Shown: positions 32,871-41,779 of the stretch, piece by piece | Layout: every line of letters starts with the position of its first letter | Numbering within the stretch: the stretch's first letter is position 1 | NCBI GenBank assembly: GCA_944321565.1 | Contig: CALULT010000011.1 | Coordinates: 1-63,131 of the forward strand | Origin: an uncultured Paraprevotella sp. | GTDB taxonomy: Bacteria > Bacteroidota > Bacteroidia > Bacteroidales > Bacteroidaceae | DNA: 63,131 nt | Reading direction: 5' to 3' | Notes under the pieces: generated by a model | The model's input: the letters and a program-made list of their open reading frames with translations, nothing else | What the model was told of the DNA's origin: nothing | The model's database searches: none | Position numbers and translations under genes: made by a program

Positions 32871-35312
32871 CTATTCCTTCACTTCCACCGTCACCGAAGC
32901 CTTCTTCAGCCCTTTCCCGCTGACGGACACCACCAGTTTTCCGGCTTCGCGCCCGGCCTTCACCACGCCCATCGCGCGGCCTTTCCAAGCCTTGCGCTCA
33001 GGCGACGTGGCCACCACGCAATCCTTCAGGTCTGCACTGCACGTGGCCAACAGGCTGCCTTCGCCTTTCAGTTCGAACGTGAGATGGTTGTCGGCATCAG
33101 GCACCACACGACCCTGCTTGTCCGTCACCTCGGCAGTGACATAGACCAGCGACTGCCCGTCGGCCGCCATCTCCGTGCGGTCGGCCGTCAAGCGGATGCG
33201 GGCGGGCTTGCCGGCCGTCTCCAATGTGCGCGACTCCATTTCCTGCCCATTCTCCACGCCCACGGCGCGCAATGTGCCCGCCTCGTAGGGCAATGTGAAC
33301 ACGGCCTTGAACTCCTCGGCGCGGGTCGTGGCCTTCTCGCCCACCAGCTTGCCGTTCAGGTACAGGCGTACTGCCGGATAGCGCGAATAAATCTCTACGT
33401 CAATGTCCTTACCCTCATGCCCCAGCCAGTTCCAGCTTTCCCACGTAGGCCACACTGACCACATCGTCTCCTTGACCTCGCCATAATAACCGCTCGGTTC
33501 CTTTACGGAAAGATGCAGCTTGTTGCGCTCAGGAAAGAACAACATCTCACGGTAATAGGAAATGGGCTTGCGCCAGCCCGTCAGGTCAATATCGCCGCAA
33601 TAAGCCCCATGCCACGGATATTGGTTGCGTTCCCAATGCTGGCCCTCCGTCTCGCCCGTATAATAATAACGCCCGATGCCCGACTCACCCAAGTAATCAA
33701 TACCCGTCCACACGAAATCACCGATAATATAAGGATAGTCGTTCACCCGCGCCCAATTGGCAAACGCGTCGCGCGGATAAGACTCCGTCTGCATCATGAC
33801 ACGGTCGGGGACACGCTCGTGGTCCGACGGCCCTTTGTGCATCATGTAATTATAGCCCACAATGTCGTGCGCGGCAGCCAACGGGTCGTAAATTTCCCAA
33901 TCCTTGTCCCAAGCCGCCAAGGCCGAAGTGACGGGGCGCGTGGAATCAAACTTGCGGATGTGTCCGGCCAAAGCATGCGCTATGAGTACGGCTTCGGGGG
34001 TCTTACGCTCAATGACTTCGTTACCGATGCTCCAGCAGAAGATGCTCGGGTGGTTGCGGTCGCGCTTCACCATCGCCTCAATGTCTTCCGTCCACCATTG
34101 GTCGAAATACACGGAGTAGTCATATTTGTTCTTGGCAACCCGCCAGCCGTCGAACGCCTCGTCAATGACCAGCAGGCCTAGGCTGTCGCAAGCATTGAGA
34201 AATGCTTCCGAAGGAATGTTGTGCGACGTGCGCACGGCGTTGAAACCGGCCTCCTTCATCAGCCGCACCTTGCGCCATTCCGCGTCGCGGTAGGCCGCCG
34301 TGCCGAGAGGTCCGTTGTCGTGGTGCACACAACATCCGTTCAGTTCAATAGACTTCCCGTTGAGTCTCAATCCGTGGCGGGCATCATATTCCACCGTGCG
34401 CACACCGAAAGTCTCCGTGACAGCATCCGACATCTCCCCGTGCGACACGCGGCATGTCACCCTGTACAGGGACGGCGTGTCCGGACTCCATAATTTCACG
34501 TCTTTTATCAGCAGGCGCAACTTGACGGTGCAGGTTTCTCCCGCTTCCAAATCCACCGGCTTGCTGGCCGTCGCGCCCCCTTCGATGGCGGCACTGAACG
34601 TGGCCGACATATCTTCGCCCGAACCGTTCGTCACGGAAGCTTCCACTTCCACCGTCGCGCCGCTCCCTTCCACTTCGCTACGCACAAACACGCCCCAAGG
34701 CTCGAAGTGCAACAACGGAGTGCGCACGAGTTTCACGTTGCGGTAAATGCCCGAACCCGTGTACCAGCGGCAGTTCTTCTGCTGCGAGTTGTCCACACGT
34801 ACAGCCAATACATTCTCGCCCTGCTGCAAGTAAGGGGTCAGGTCGTGGAAAAACGAAGAATAGCCGTATGGCCGCACCCCTAGGCTGTGCCCGTTGACGA
34901 ACACCTCGGCGTTCATGTACACGCCCTCGAAATAGACCGTGGTCAGCGTGTCTCGCCCCGCGTCGGGGAAACGGAACGTCTTGCGGTACCAACCGACGCC
35001 CGCCGGATAATAGCCACCGTCGTTGCCCATCGGGTTGTCGATGTCCGGCACACCCTCGATGCTCCAGTCGTGTGGCAGGTCTTGTGTGCGCCACGCCGCG
35101 TCGTCGAAGTCTGGTCGCGAGGCTGCGGCCGTATCGCCGAGGAAGAACTTCCAACCCTCGTTAAAACCGATCTCGCGTACCATCCGCCATTCCCTGGCCG
35201 TCGGCTCGCCCGCCGCCACACTCGCTTGCCCGCCCCACACGGCGAACAACGCTACGGCCAGCCACTTCAAGCCGCCCGCCACATGCATTCTTTCAATAGG
35301 ATTCTGTTTCAT
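32871..35312 (-). CDS. Glycoside hydrolase family 2, beta-galactosidase-like
   Basis: 813 residues from the ATG at 35312 (MKQNPIERMHVAGG, signal sequence following); an in-frame ATG at 35333 is an alternative. Domains in order: sugar-binding jelly roll (about 40-190), Ig-like (about 195-300), TIM barrel (about 305-590) with acid/base E432 in SIGNEV and nucleophile E510 in MQTESYP, then DUF4982-like and invasin/Ig-like C-terminal domains. Likely periplasmic; beta-galactosidase is the commonest activity of such proteins but beta-glucuronidase-like or others are possible. Confidence 0.9.
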   Translation of the reverse strand: MKQNPIERMHVAGGLKWLAVALFAVWGGQASVAAGEPTAREWRMVREIGFNEGWKFFLGDTAAASRPDFDDAAWRTQDLPHDWSIEGVPDIDNPMGNDGGYYPAGVGWYRKTFRFPDAGRDTLTTVYFEGVYMNAEVFVNGHSLGVRPYGYSSFFHDLTPYLQQGENVLAVRVDNSQQKNCRWYTGSGIYRNVKLVRTPLLHFEPWGVFVRSEVEGSGATVEVEASVTNGSGEDMSATFSAAIEGGATASKPVDLEAGETCTVKLRLLIKDVKLWSPDTPSLYRVTCRVSHGEMSDAVTETFGVRTVEYDARHGLRLNGKSIELNGCCVHHDNGPLGTAAYRDAEWRKVRLMKEAGFNAVRTSHNIPSEAFLNACDSLGLLVIDEAFDGWRVAKNKYDYSVYFDQWWTEDIEAMVKRDRNHPSIFCWSIGNEVIERKTPEAVLIAHALAGHIRKFDSTRPVTSALAAWDKDWEIYDPLAAAHDIVGYNYMMHKGPSDHERVPDRVMMQTESYPRDAFANWARVNDYPYIIGDFVWTGIDYLGESGIGRYYYTGETEGQHWERNQYPWHGAYCGDIDLTGWRKPISYYREMLFFPERNKLHLSVKEPSGYYGEVKETMWSVWPTWESWNWLGHEGKDIDVEIYSRYPAVRLYLNGKLVGEKATTRAEEFKAVFTLPYEAGTLRAVGVENGQEMESRTLETAGKPARIRLTADRTEMAADGQSLVYVTAEVTDKQGRVVPDADNHLTFELKGEGSLLATCSADLKDCVVATSPERKAWKGRAMGVVKAGREAGKLVVSVSGKGLKKASVTVEVKE

Positions 35313-35371
35313 TTTACTTATATTAGATTCCACATTCTTGTATTTGCCCGGTTCCTTCCAATCGGACAGGG

Positions 35372-35379
35372 CAAAATTA
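35372..35379 (-). promoter_or_regulatory. Promoter -7 box TAATTTTG of GH2
   Basis: Exact TAnnTTTG on the minus strand, 59 bases before the GH2 start at 35312. Confidence 0.5.
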
Positions 35380-35493
35380 TGCGGAAAATGGCAAAGCCGA
35401 GGGATAAAATCCTATCAAAAAGAGGGGGAAATCCTCGCAAACACCACATTTCCGCCTTTTCCTGTCGGAAAAAATGTTTTCCTACCAGCCGTT

Positions 35494-35527
35494 AAAAAAG
35501 GCGGGCGCATCCGAAAACGCGCCCGCC
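35494..35527 (-). terminator. Terminator of the minus-strand GH97 gene
   Basis: GGCGGGCGC (35500-35508) pairs with GCGCCCGCC (35519-35527); on the minus strand it is followed by six T (35499-35494). It lies 69 bases after the GH97 stop. Confidence 0.8.
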
Positions 35528-35595
35528 ACACTTGTATGAGAAACCCGCGAACCAACCGCCATGCAATCCCATTTCCTCATACTTCCACCAACAAT

Positions 35596-37545
35596 CTATT
35601 TACCGACCAATACCACGCCGCCGTTCTTGGGAATGGAGAGTTTCATCGTCCCGTCCTTGCCCACGCGGCGTTCCGTCAATCTTCCTTGCAGTTTCTCATC
35701 GTCCTCATAGCTTTCCACGGTCTCGCCGGCCGCAAACATCGGCAACGATACTTTCACTTCCACAGCCTCATCCCGGGCATTCACTCCGGCCACATACCAC
35801 GTGTCGCCATGACGGCGCGCCAGAATGGCATATTGTCCGGGATAGCCGTCGATGAAACGCACATCGTCCCACGTCGTAGGCACCCGCTTCATGAAATCAA
35901 TGGCCCACGCGGGAGCGGTCTGCAAGTTGGAAGGCGTGAGGGCAAAATGCTGCACGGGACTTTGGAAAAGCACCGCCGTGGCCAGTGCGAACACATCCGA
36001 AGTCACGCGGCGGTGGCTCTTGCCCGTTTCGTCTTCCAAATTATAAAAATGATTCTGTGTGCTTCCGCCAAAATCCATCGTGGCCACCGTGTTGCGTATG
36101 AAAGGATGAAGACAAGCATTGAAAGCTTCGTTGTCGCAGGCACTTTGCGAAAACCTCATGTTCTCGCTGGCACGTACCGCCTCGGCCGACACGAAGTTGG
36201 GATACATCCGTTCCCATCCGCGCGGCAACGTGCAACCGTGGTAAATCACCAGCAACCCGTATTCGTTCGCATCGCACAGGATGTCCTCATAAAGTTTCAT
36301 CGCCACCTGCTTGTCGCTTCCCATAAAGTCCACCTTGATGCCCCGGATGCCTATGTCGCGCATCCACGCCATTTCCCTGTGGCGCATCGGCGTACGGTCC
36401 AAACACCCGCGCGGCCCTTGCGGCGCATCATTCCAATAACCGTTGGTGTTGTACCACAAATACAGTCCCACCCCTTTCGCGGCGGCATAACGCGCCAGCT
36501 CTTCTATCTTCTTGCGCCCGATGCGCGAATCCCAGTAATTATCTACAAGCACGGACTCATAACCCATCTCCGCCGCGAAATCCACATAACGTTTCTGGGT
36601 CTCAAAGGTAATGCTATTGTCCAACCCCATTATCCAGCTCCACGTGCCGCGGCCATACACGTAAGGGCGCGAAGGTGCATAAACGGGTTCCACCACGTCG
36701 AAAGCCACCGTGGTCTCCACGATGGGAGCCAACGTCGTGCCCACGGTGACGGTACGCCAAGGAGTCTCGCCCGGCAACATGATGCCCGGACACACCGTGC
36801 CGTTGCCGTTAAACTCTCCCTCCTGCGGAAAACCGATGGTATATGTCTGCCCATGGCCACCCATCAGGCGGCTGGCGCAATAGCGGCTGTCCACGCCCGT
36901 CTCGGAAACCAGCACCCAGCCTTTGTCGCCCGTGCGGAACAGGCAAGGGAACGTGTATCCTTCGCCCCAACCGTTCTTCCCTAGCGCGTTATCCACCGTA
37001 TAGTCCGTTTCATAACTCGGGGAAGTGCGGGCAAACCCGCCCATCGGCCCCGACTGCGGACAGAGGAATGTCGTGCTCCCCTCGGGAAGGACAAAGCCCG
37101 TGGCCTCCTCCTTCACCACGGCACACAGGCTGTCGCCTTGGGGATAGATCTTATACTTGAAAGCCACATCGTGGTTGCTTATACGGAAGATGATGTCAAT
37201 GGCCGCCTTCCCCCCTCGCTCATAACGGAACACCTGCTCATTGGCCTCATAATGCACTTCGCTCCGCTTGATGGTAGGCACGGAATAACGCTCGGACACG
37301 CGACGTGTCTCCGTGTCTTTCAAGAAAAGCCCTTGGGTGAAGTCGCCCACATTGGTGTTCAAGCCAAGCGGCGAAACGCCCAGGAACGCCTTCCCATCGT
37401 AGTCCACCCGGTAAGTCGGTTTCCCGCCCTCGGCCAAATCCACATACACGGCCAGTTTCCCGTCGGGACCGACCACCTTTTTCTCTTCTGCCACGGCGCA
37501 TACCGCCACCGCGAGCCATGCAAATGCCAATACACTCTTTTTCAT
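35596..37545 (-). CDS. Glycoside hydrolase family 97, retaining type
   Basis: 649 residues from the ATG at 37545 (MKKSVLAFAWLAVAVCAVAEE, signal peptide); the frame to 37620 runs through the promoter. GIKVDFMGSDK gives D406 as likely nucleophile and E455 in FVSAEAV as acid/base. Other landmarks: GTWSWIMGLDNS, LVDNYWDS, YHGCTLPRGWERMYPN, DFGGSTQNH. It shares architecture but only limited similarity with the GH97 at 30758, so the two are paralogues rather than a recent duplication. Likely alpha-galactosidase-like. Confidence 0.92.
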   Translation of the reverse strand: MKKSVLAFAWLAVAVCAVAEEKKVVGPDGKLAVYVDLAEGGKPTYRVDYDGKAFLGVSPLGLNTNVGDFTQGLFLKDTETRRVSERYSVPTIKRSEVHYEANEQVFRYERGGKAAIDIIFRISNHDVAFKYKIYPQGDSLCAVVKEEATGFVLPEGSTTFLCPQSGPMGGFARTSPSYETDYTVDNALGKNGWGEGYTFPCLFRTGDKGWVLVSETGVDSRYCASRLMGGHGQTYTIGFPQEGEFNGNGTVCPGIMLPGETPWRTVTVGTTLAPIVETTVAFDVVEPVYAPSRPYVYGRGTWSWIMGLDNSITFETQKRYVDFAAEMGYESVLVDNYWDSRIGRKKIEELARYAAAKGVGLYLWYNTNGYWNDAPQGPRGCLDRTPMRHREMAWMRDIGIRGIKVDFMGSDKQVAMKLYEDILCDANEYGLLVIYHGCTLPRGWERMYPNFVSAEAVRASENMRFSQSACDNEAFNACLHPFIRNTVATMDFGGSTQNHFYNLEDETGKSHRRVTSDVFALATAVLFQSPVQHFALTPSNLQTAPAWAIDFMKRVPTTWDDVRFIDGYPGQYAILARRHGDTWYVAGVNARDEAVEVKVSLPMFAAGETVESYEDDEKLQGRLTERRVGKDGTMKLSIPKNGGVVLVGK

Positions 37546-37573
37546 GTTTCTCCGTCGTTTTTTCCAAACGGCA

Positions 37574-37581
37574 CAAATGTA
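37574..37581 (-). promoter_or_regulatory. Promoter -7 box TACATTTG of GH97
   Basis: Exact TAnnTTTG on the minus strand, 28 bases before the start at 37545. Confidence 0.6.
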
Positions 37582-37651
37582 AGGAGAAACATGTAGGCAC
37601 AGGGTATAGAATCCTTGCATGAGAGGAAATCACCCCCCTTTTGAAAGGATT

Positions 37652-40600
37652 TTACCCCCTTGCCTCACCACCGGAATCCGTTTCCGGAGAAACAGTCTGC
37701 CGATGCTGACGGTATTCCGTAGGGGTCATCCCAAACTCTTCCTTGAAACACTTGGTGAAATATTTTGGATCGGAGAATCCCGTGTCGTAGGCCACGGCAG
37801 ACACCGACGCACCGGGTCGCGAAAGCATCGCGCAGGCATACTTCAATTTGATGTTGCGGATGAACTCCAGCGGTGTCAGCCCGGTCATAGACTTCACTTT
37901 CCGGTGCAGCGTGGCCTTGGACATGTGCAACCCTTCTGCTAATTGCTCCACCCCGAATCCCTCTTCCGACAGATGGACGCGCACCCAACCGGCCATGTCT
38001 TCCAGGAAACGTGTTTCACGGGAAGAATAAGCCAACTCCTCTAAACGCACATGGTCTTCCGCGCGAAATGTCCGCTGCCGAGCCTTTTGTGCCTTGACCA
38101 GGTTGTCAATGCGCGCCACCAGCACGTCCATCCCGAACGGTTTCGCCAGGTAGCCGTCCGCCCCGGCCTCGTAACACCGCACACGGTCGTCCTCGCCCTG
38201 CATGGCCGTGAGCATGATGACGGGAATGTGCCCGGTTTCCACTTGCGACTTCACCTGTCGGCACAGCGCATAGCCGTCCATGACAGGCATCATCACATCC
38301 GACACCACCAAGTCCGCACCATGGGCAGAAAGGAAGTCCAACGCTTCCTGCCCGTCCCGCGCCGTGGCCACGCGGTAACGCCCGGAAAGCACCTTGGCCA
38401 TCAATCCGAGCAACTCCGCATTGTCGTCCACCAACAATACGGAAGGCCGGTCTTCTCCTGCCTGTTCCTCACCGGGACATACGCTTCCCGCATCCTCTTC
38501 CGCCTGCATGCCTCCGGATTCCGCAGCCGAAACCTGACAATCCTCCCCTTCAACCGGCAACTCCAACGTGAAACAGGAACCTTTCCCCGGTGCGCTCTCC
38601 AACGTGATTCTTCCTCCACACAGGACAGCCAGTTCGCGGGACAACGCCAGCCCGATGCCATTCGACATGCCCGGACGCCCGTTGCTCCCCGTGTAGAACC
38701 GTTCGAAGACCCGGGACTGCTCTTTCTGCGGAATACCCGGACCTTCGTCGCGCACGGTGAACACGACCCGTCGGCCAGCATCGTCGCGCCGCACCTCGAC
38801 CGTGAAATCCACAGCCTTGCCCGCCGGCGTATATTTCACGGCATTGGACAAGAGGTTATAAAGCATCATGTCCACCTTGTCGAAATCCAATGCCCCGCCG
38901 CACGTCCCGTCCGGCACATGCTGGCGCAACACGATACCTTTCTGCGCGGCCAGCGGTGCGAAATTGTCCGCCACCATGCGGCGCGCGAAAGCCAGTATGT
39001 CACCATACGCCGGACGGAACTCCAAATGTCCCCCTTCCGCCTTGCGGAAATCCAATACTTGGCGCAGCAAACGCTTCAGACGGCCGATGTTGCGGCGCAA
39101 CACCCTGACCTGTCCCTCTTCGGCCGGATAATGTCCTTCCCAATAATCCCCCACACAAGAAATCACGCTGAGCGGCGTGAGCAATTCATGGGACACGTTG
39201 GTGAAATAATCCGTCTTGGCCCGCGTGAGTTCCTCCTGCAGCCGCAGGTCGTTCATCGCTTTCAACCGCCCGAGCCAGAACCGCAGCAACACGAAAAGCA
39301 CCCCCGCCACGGCAAGGGCATAACCGGCGTACGCCCAAGAAGTCTCATACCAAGCCGGCAGGCGCGTCACCCTGAGCAACGCCACCGGCTGTTGCCATTT
39401 CCCCGCCCCGTCCGTGGCCTTCACTTCCAACCGGCGCGTACCCTTGGGCAGGTTTTGGTAATACACCGTGTTCTCTCCTTCGGGCAAGACGACCCAATCT
39501 TTGTCCACCCCTTCCAAACGGCAGGCATAACGGACAGCCGCATCCCCGGCATAGTCCAACGTGGTAAAACTGGCATACAAGTTGCCGGCATCCGGGCGGA
39601 GCGCGACATGGGCACGGCCCGGACAGCCCGACACATACTTCTCCGACGGGTCGAACAACAAACTTCGCCCCCCACTCCCGAAATCGGACAGCAACGGACG
39701 GCGGACCGGTTGCCCGGAGAATAAGCCGCCGGAAAAATGAATCACGACTATTCCCCCATGTCCGCCCGCATAAAGGCTTCCTCCCGGCGAAAGGCAAGAA
39801 GCCTGGTTCCTGAAGATGTCGGTTTCCAATCCGGCCTCGACCAAAGTGAATTGCCGCAACCGCCCCGTCCGGTTGTCATGACACAGCATCCGGTCGTGGG
39901 TCACCACCCACAGACACTCTTTCCCGACCAACAGATTCAGAATGGCCGCCCCACGCAGGTCGAAACGGTTGCTCACATCCGTAAACGCCGCCTGTCCCTT
40001 CGCACGACGCCACACGTTCCCCATATCTGTGGAAACCCACATCCCGCCTTCCCCGTCCGGAGCCAGGAAACGAACCGTCTCCCCATCCCTCACGTCCGGA
40101 AAAGCCACCGGCTGCGGCACGAAACGGATGCCTTCGGCCGTATGCGACAGCAAATAGAGTTTTTCTCCGGCAACCGCCCACACCTTGCCGTCCCCGTCCG
40201 CCTGCATGGCCGTGAAACGCAGGCTGTCCGGCGTGGCAAATGCGTTTTTTCCACGTGCCAGACAGACAACCCTTTGCCTGCACAGCATCCAAAGGTTGCC
40301 GTCCGGTGTCTCTGCCATCCGCGAGGCCGGCGCACCGATATGGAGCAAAGGCCACAAATCCAAAGTTCGGACCACACGGAAACGCCCTCCGTCACACTTC
40401 AAAAGATACACGGCACTCCCGTACGGACTCGCCACCCAAAGGCCGTCTTCCGACGGGCTTTCCGCCACCACGCGCACATCCACCGTCACGCGCCGCACGT
40501 CCTGTGACGCCAGCACCGTACTCCCGTCCGAAGGATCGTGGAGGCAAAGTCCAAAACGGTCTTGAACGAACCAGAAACGCCCACGGCCATCCACCGTCAG

Positions 40601-41674
40601 CGTGAGCAGGTTGGGCCGTTTGCCCAAAGCTTCCGCAAATCCGGATAAAGGCACGTCGCGCACCGTTTCCCCATGGAAAGTAAGTAATGTGCCACGGTCG
40701 TATGAACTCAGCCACAGGTTGCCGTCGCGGTCTTTCAGAATGCGCGTGTACATTTTTTCCGCATCCACGTAAAACGGCAATTCCACCTGTTCCAACGTCC
40801 CCGCAGGAGTTATCCGGAAAGCATAAAGCCTGTCATAGGAAAGTGCCCAAAGATAGCCACATACGTCATCTTGCTCCACATCGAAGAAACGGCTCTCTCC
40901 CGCTCCCCTTTGGAATGATTCTACCGGATGGAACACGTAGCGCACATCCCGGAAATTCCTGTCGGCCACAATCTGCCAAAGCCCTTCGCCCCACGAAGCC
41001 ACCCACAAACGCCCGTCACGGTCCTGGCACACGGAAGAAAGATTGTCCGATTCACCCACGGGAGGAAGGTGGCACAAACGGTTTGTGGAAGGTTCATGCA
41101 AAAAAAGGCCGGCCCGCGTGCAAATCCATAACCGCCCCGTCCGGTCGCGCAAAATCTTGTTGACCACAGCCCGCTTCCCTCCACGGGAAGCAAGCGTTAT
41201 CGTATCCACAGGATGCAAGGACGGCGCACGAAAGACCAACACCCGGTTGTCAGTCCCGACCCATACCGCATTTTCACCATCTGAACACAAACCGTTGATA
41301 TAACCTTTGCCCAATGATTCGTCCGGAAAAGCTGACACCTGGTAAGTGTTCCGATGAATCAGATTCAGTCCTGCCGACGTACCCACCCACAGCCATAAGC
41401 TATCTTCAGCCATCTGAGTGATGCGGTTGTCCGTAAGACCGGTAACAAGCCTCCCGTCCCGCTGGAACAAGCGCACACGGTAGCCGTCATAGCGCACCAA
41501 CCCGTTGGTCGTGCCCACCCAGATGAAGCCGTCCCCATCCTGGTAAACCGTGGTCATCTCATTGGTCGGAAGCCCGCCGGCAAACGGAAAATCCTTCGCC
41601 CAAATGGCTTGGGCCTGAACTTCTCCTAAAAACCCGAGGCATAAACAAATCCAGAAACAAAGCAGTTTTTTCAT
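37652..41674 (-). CDS. Hybrid two-component system regulator (HTCS)
   Basis: 1340 residues in one chain: signal peptide (MKKLLCFWICLCLGFLGEVQAQ), a periplasmic sensor of two Reg_prop beta-propellers (about 25-690), a Y_Y_Y domain (about 700-770), a transmembrane helix (about 780-805), histidine kinase with H829 in NVSHELLTPL and an ATPase domain (NLLSNAVKYT, GPGIPQ, GIGLALS), a receiver with D1126 in VVSDVMMPVMDG and an AraC-type HTH (about 1235-1330, ending in GFSDPKYFTKCFKEEFGMTPTEYR). Such proteins sense an oligosaccharide in the periplasm and activate nearby carbohydrate genes; the flanking GH97/GH2 genes and TonB receptor are the likely targets. Confidence 0.95.
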   Translation of the reverse strand: MKKLLCFWICLCLGFLGEVQAQAIWAKDFPFAGGLPTNEMTTVYQDGDGFIWVGTTNGLVRYDGYRVRLFQRDGRLVTGLTDNRITQMAEDSLWLWVGTSAGLNLIHRNTYQVSAFPDESLGKGYINGLCSDGENAVWVGTDNRVLVFRAPSLHPVDTITLASRGGKRAVVNKILRDRTGRLWICTRAGLFLHEPSTNRLCHLPPVGESDNLSSVCQDRDGRLWVASWGEGLWQIVADRNFRDVRYVFHPVESFQRGAGESRFFDVEQDDVCGYLWALSYDRLYAFRITPAGTLEQVELPFYVDAEKMYTRILKDRDGNLWLSSYDRGTLLTFHGETVRDVPLSGFAEALGKRPNLLTLTVDGRGRFWFVQDRFGLCLHDPSDGSTVLASQDVRRVTVDVRVVAESPSEDGLWVASPYGSAVYLLKCDGGRFRVVRTLDLWPLLHIGAPASRMAETPDGNLWMLCRQRVVCLARGKNAFATPDSLRFTAMQADGDGKVWAVAGEKLYLLSHTAEGIRFVPQPVAFPDVRDGETVRFLAPDGEGGMWVSTDMGNVWRRAKGQAAFTDVSNRFDLRGAAILNLLVGKECLWVVTHDRMLCHDNRTGRLRQFTLVEAGLETDIFRNQASCLSPGGSLYAGGHGGIVVIHFSGGLFSGQPVRRPLLSDFGSGGRSLLFDPSEKYVSGCPGRAHVALRPDAGNLYASFTTLDYAGDAAVRYACRLEGVDKDWVVLPEGENTVYYQNLPKGTRRLEVKATDGAGKWQQPVALLRVTRLPAWYETSWAYAGYALAVAGVLFVLLRFWLGRLKAMNDLRLQEELTRAKTDYFTNVSHELLTPLSVISCVGDYWEGHYPAEEGQVRVLRRNIGRLKRLLRQVLDFRKAEGGHLEFRPAYGDILAFARRMVADNFAPLAAQKGIVLRQHVPDGTCGGALDFDKVDMMLYNLLSNAVKYTPAGKAVDFTVEVRRDDAGRRVVFTVRDEGPGIPQKEQSRVFERFYTGSNGRPGMSNGIGLALSRELAVLCGGRITLESAPGKGSCFTLELPVEGEDCQVSAAESGGMQAEEDAGSVCPGEEQAGEDRPSVLLVDDNAELLGLMAKVLSGRYRVATARDGQEALDFLSAHGADLVVSDVMMPVMDGYALCRQVKSQVETGHIPVIMLTAMQGEDDRVRCYEAGADGYLAKPFGMDVLVARIDNLVKAQKARQRTFRAEDHVRLEELAYSSRETRFLEDMAGWVRVHLSEEGFGVEQLAEGLHMSKATLHRKVKSMTGLTPLEFIRNIKLKYACAMLSRPGASVSAVAYDTGFSDPKYFTKCFKEEFGMTPTEYRQHRQTVSPETDSGGEARG

Positions 41675-41695
41675 GGCAACTCACGGATGAATACA

Positions 41696-41703
41696 CAAAG
41701 ATA
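41696..41703 (-). promoter_or_regulatory. Promoter -7 box TATCTTTG of the HTCS gene
   Basis: Exact TAnnTTTG on the minus strand, 21 bases before the HTCS start. Confidence 0.6.
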
Positions 41704-41767
41704 CGAAAATCTGCAAGCCTGTTCAAGAATAATAGGCAAAAAACAAGGCCATCCGCCTTGCAATGAC

Positions 41768-41775
41768 TAATTTTG
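41768..41775 (+). promoter_or_regulatory. -7 box TAATTTTG almost touching the receptor start codon
   Basis: Exact TAnnTTTG only four bases before the ATG at 41780. If used, transcription would start at or next to the ATG, giving a leaderless mRNA. Confidence 0.4.
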
Positions 41776-41779
41776 CAAC